DNA of 24,393 nucleotides, from positions 1 through 24,393 of the forward strand of contig CAYULB010000030.1 in NCBI GenBank assembly GCA_964445575.1, given 5' to 3'. A program made the translations under genes and the position numbers. The first letter of the stretch is position 1. Every line of letters begins with the position of its first letter. Shown here one piece after another: positions 22,338 to 24,393 of the stretch. Below the pieces are notes generated by a model. That model was not told the DNA's origin. It saw only the letters and a list, made by a program, of their open reading frames with translations, and did no database searches. Source of the DNA: WJMT01 sp964445575 (lineage in GTDB: Bacteria; Acidobacteriota; Aminicenantia; Aminicenantales; Aminicenantaceae).

Positions 22338-23843
22338 ATGTTCAAGAAAATATTGATTGCCAATCGGGGAGAAATAGCGGTAAGAATCATAAGAGCTTGC
22401 TATGAGATGGGAATCACGCCAGTCGCTGTCTATTCAGATGTTGACACCAAGGCACTTCATGTGAAACTTTCTAAGGAAGCCTATCTACTGGGAGGCTCAA
22501 AACCTTCTGAGAGCTATCTTAACATTGACAAGATCATTAACGCTGCCAAAAAATCAAAAGCTGAAGCAATCCATCCAGGATACGGATTTCTTGCTGAGAA
22601 CCATAGATTTGTCAAAAGATGCGAAGATGAAGGATTGATCTTTATAGGCCCCTCTTCAGAGCCTATACGCATTATGGGAAACAAGACAGAGGCACGGAGA
22701 AAAATGGCAGAAGCAAAAGTTCCTGTGATTCCGGGAACTCTGGAGCCATTATCCGGGGAAAAAGATCTTCTCGAACATTCAAAGAGAATAGGCTTTCCCC
22801 TGCTTTTAAAAGCAGCAGCTGGAGGCGGCGGAAAGGGATTGAGGATGGTAAGGAATAGAAAGGACCTGATATCCTCCTTTAGACTTGCAAAATCAGAAGC
22901 AGAGTCAAGTTTTGGTGACCCTTCTGTTTATATAGAAAAATACATTCAAGAACCTCATCACATAGAAGTCCAGATAATCGCTGACCAACACGGCAATGTG
23001 GTCTCTTTGGGTGAGAGAGAATGCTCTGTACAGAGGCGTTATCAGAAAGTCTTGGAAGAGACCCCTTCACCTTTTCTGGATCACCGTACCAGGAAAAAAA
23101 TAGAAGAAGTAGCGGTTGAAGCAGCCAGAGCCGTGGGATATCAAAATGCAGGTACGGTTGAGTTTGTGGTAGACAGAGATAAAAATTTCTATTTTTTAGA
23201 AATGAACACCCGGCTTCAGGTGGAACACCCTGTCACAGAGATGGTGACTGGAATTGATATAGTCAAATCCCAGATAAAAATAGCTTATGGAGAGAAACTT
23301 GAATATTCTCAACAGGATGTTGTTTCGAGGGGATGTTCAATTCAATGTCGAATTTATGCGGAAGACCCTTATAATAATTTTATGCCCTCACCCGGGAAAA
23401 TTAAAAGACTCCGACCTCCTTCTGGAGGGCCGGGAGTCAGGTATGATAATGGGACCTATGAAGGATATGAAGTTCCCATGGATTATGACCCCCTTCTTTC
23501 AAAGGTCATCACATGGGGAGCTTCCAGAGAAGAGGCGATTCATCGTATGATGAGGGCTTTGTCTGAATATCAGGTCTATGGAATTGTGACCATAATTCCT
23601 TTTTTTAAAAGAATACTTTTTCACCCGGATTTTTATGAAGGAAATTATAACACACACTTTTTAGAAGGATTGGAGAAGGGAGTCGAAGAATTGGCAGCTG
23701 AAGAGGAGAGGATAGCTGTCATAGCTGCCGGAGTAAAGAACTACCAGGACAGCCGATCAGTATCCTATAAATCAGGAGGAAAGAGACCGGTAAGCAACTG
23801 GAAAATTCAGGGACGTTTAAAGGCCTTTTCAAACAATAAGTAA
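22338..23843 (+). CDS. Biotin carboxylase subunit of acyl-CoA carboxylase
   Basis: This 501-residue ATP-grasp enzyme carboxylates biotin on the carrier protein using bicarbonate and ATP. The N-terminal domain (KKILIANRGEIAVRIIRAC), the HPGYGFLAEN motif (79-88), the glycine-rich ATP loop AAAGGGGKGLRM (159-170), ERECSVQRR and the catalytic stretch EMNTRLQVEHPVTE (288-301) are all intact. A C-terminal extension of about 50 residues beyond the AccC core (EELAAEEERIAVIAAGVKN..., ending KAFSNNK) is like the biotin carboxylase part of PccA or pyruvate-carboxylase-type subunits but stops before a biotinyl domain, which is encoded separately next. An 81-bp gap separates it from the carboxyltransferase gene and contains no clear ribosome-binding site. 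The start ATG 22338 is fixed by MFKKILIANRGEIA. Confidence 0.95.
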   Translation: MFKKILIANRGEIAVRIIRACYEMGITPVAVYSDVDTKALHVKLSKEAYLLGGSKPSESYLNIDKIINAAKKSKAEAIHPGYGFLAENHRFVKRCEDEGLIFIGPSSEPIRIMGNKTEARRKMAEAKVPVIPGTLEPLSGEKDLLEHSKRIGFPLLLKAAAGGGGKGLRMVRNRKDLISSFRLAKSEAESSFGDPSVYIEKYIQEPHHIEVQIIADQHGNVVSLGERECSVQRRYQKVLEETPSPFLDHRTRKKIEEVAVEAARAVGYQNAGTVEFVVDRDKNFYFLEMNTRLQVEHPVTEMVTGIDIVKSQIKIAYGEKLEYSQQDVVSRGCSIQCRIYAEDPYNNFMPSPGKIKRLRPPSGGPGVRYDNGTYEGYEVPMDYDPLLSKVITWGASREEAIHRMMRALSEYQVYGIVTIIPFFKRILFHPDFYEGNYNTHFLEGLEKGVEELAAEEERIAVIAAGVKNYQDSRSVSYKSGGKRPVSNWKIQGRLKAFSNNK

Positions 23844-23844
23844 A

Positions 23845-24336
23845 ATGAATATTTCTCTTTTATACAACAAAAAGGAATTCAAACTAAACATTAAGGAATC
23901 TCAGAATAGAGAACTGCTGATTTCTATCAATGAACATAAATACCATGTTTCTGCTGAGTTTGTTACGGATGAGGAAATTTTGCTGAAGGTCAATGGAAAG
24001 GTCTACAATATCATTGTCAGTAGAAATTCTGATTCTTATGATGTCTGCATGGGGGGAAAGAGTATCCGGATCAATAAAAAATCTCCTTTTCAAATGATAA
24101 AGAATCGAGTCGGAATGAGCAAGAAGGTGGATATCAAGACTTCTATGTCTGGAAGAGTGATTGAATTACTGCTCAAAGAAGGGAGACGAGTGAAAGAAGG
24201 GCAGCCAGTACTGGTGCTGGAGGCCATGAAAATGCAGAATGAAATAAAATCTCCCCGAAATGGAAAGATTACCAGAATAGGTCCTAAAGAGGGCCAATCT
24301 GTTGAAGCAGGGGCGGTATTATTCACCATCGAATAA
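23845..24336 (+). CDS. Biotin carboxyl carrier protein of acyl-CoA carboxylase
   Basis: This 163-residue carrier starts 1 bp after the biotin carboxylase stop. Residues about 95-163 form a biotinyl/lipoyl domain with the biotinylation site EAMKMQNE (K129) and the mirrored half SMSGRVIELLLKEG. The first 90 residues are a beta-rich segment (KVNGKVYNIIVSRNSDSYDVCMGGKS) that resembles the BT linker region seen between biotin carboxylase and biotin domains in PccA-type subunits, so this gene is like the split-off tail of such a fusion. It carries carboxybiotin between the two enzymes encoded upstream. The 57 bases after the stop hold no visible terminator before the window ends. Confidence 0.94.
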   Translation: MNISLLYNKKEFKLNIKESQNRELLISINEHKYHVSAEFVTDEEILLKVNGKVYNIIVSRNSDSYDVCMGGKSIRINKKSPFQMIKNRVGMSKKVDIKTSMSGRVIELLLKEGRRVKEGQPVLVLEAMKMQNEIKSPRNGKITRIGPKEGQSVEAGAVLFTIE

Positions 24337-24393
24337 TTTGATTGTTTCATAAAACAGGCCGATTCCCTCATTCACAAACCAAGTTTGATAGAA

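Noticed and set aside
20706..24336. Reading the carboxylase genes as a sodium-pumping methylmalonyl-CoA decarboxylase
   Set aside because: A biotin carboxylase gene is present and the membrane beta subunit is absent, which fits a carboxylase.

Overview
The window reads as a chromosomal segment from an anaerobic, Gram-negative (diderm) bacterium. The lineage looks close to Acidobacteriota or Candidatus Aminicenantes. The clues are a large TonB-dependent receptor with D-x-N-G-D-G loops, a VWFA-related protein of the type first catalogued in Acidobacteria, a superoxide reductase instead of visible catalase or superoxide dismutase, many secreted or lipoprotein genes, and moderate GC. The lineage is an inference from gene content; no marker gene is present to settle it. 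Nothing looks like a prophage, plasmid or CRISPR region. Apart from one repeat family the window is densely packed with genes.

Layout. Positions 1-1820 hold the 3' part of a TonB-dependent outer-membrane receptor, followed by a branched intrinsic terminator (1851-1928). A stand-alone superoxide reductase with its own sigma70-like promoter follows (2026-2421). Copy 1 of a repeat element lies at 2448-2858. On the minus strand, read from right to left, come glnS (9651-7948), serC (7831-6719) and a tripartite TRAP transporter of the TatT-TatP-TatQM type (6670-2866). serC has a good promoter (TTGACA, 17 bp, TATTCT) that probably also drives the transporter. On the plus strand a secreted VWFA-related protein (9771-11000) converges on a minus-strand 620-residue fusion of a B12-binding domain with a glutamate-mutase-E-like barrel (12874-11012).

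Copy 2 of the repeat lies at 12987-13562. Its 231-bp core is inverted relative to copy 1, while its right-hand arm is not. The rest (13606-24336) is all on the plus strand and tightly packed. It holds a pair of secreted amidohydrolases, the second of which has lost every metal ligand, then hslV, hslU, a fibronectin-III lipoprotein with an LptM-like N-terminus, a fumarylacetoacetase-fold hydrolase, a small transaldolase, and a three-gene biotin-dependent acyl-CoA carboxylase (carboxyltransferase, biotin carboxylase, biotin carrier).

How the genes fit together. The carboxylase, the FAH-family enzyme, the transaldolase and the putative B12 mutase point to acyl-CoA, keto-acid and sugar-phosphate metabolism. 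The TRAP system and the TonB receptor supply uptake across the two membranes. The points most worth following up are the repeat with the flipped core and covarying arm stems, the fused S-E-type B12 mutase of unknown substrate, the active/inactive amidohydrolase pair, and the TatT-P-QM transporter in a non-spirochaete setting.
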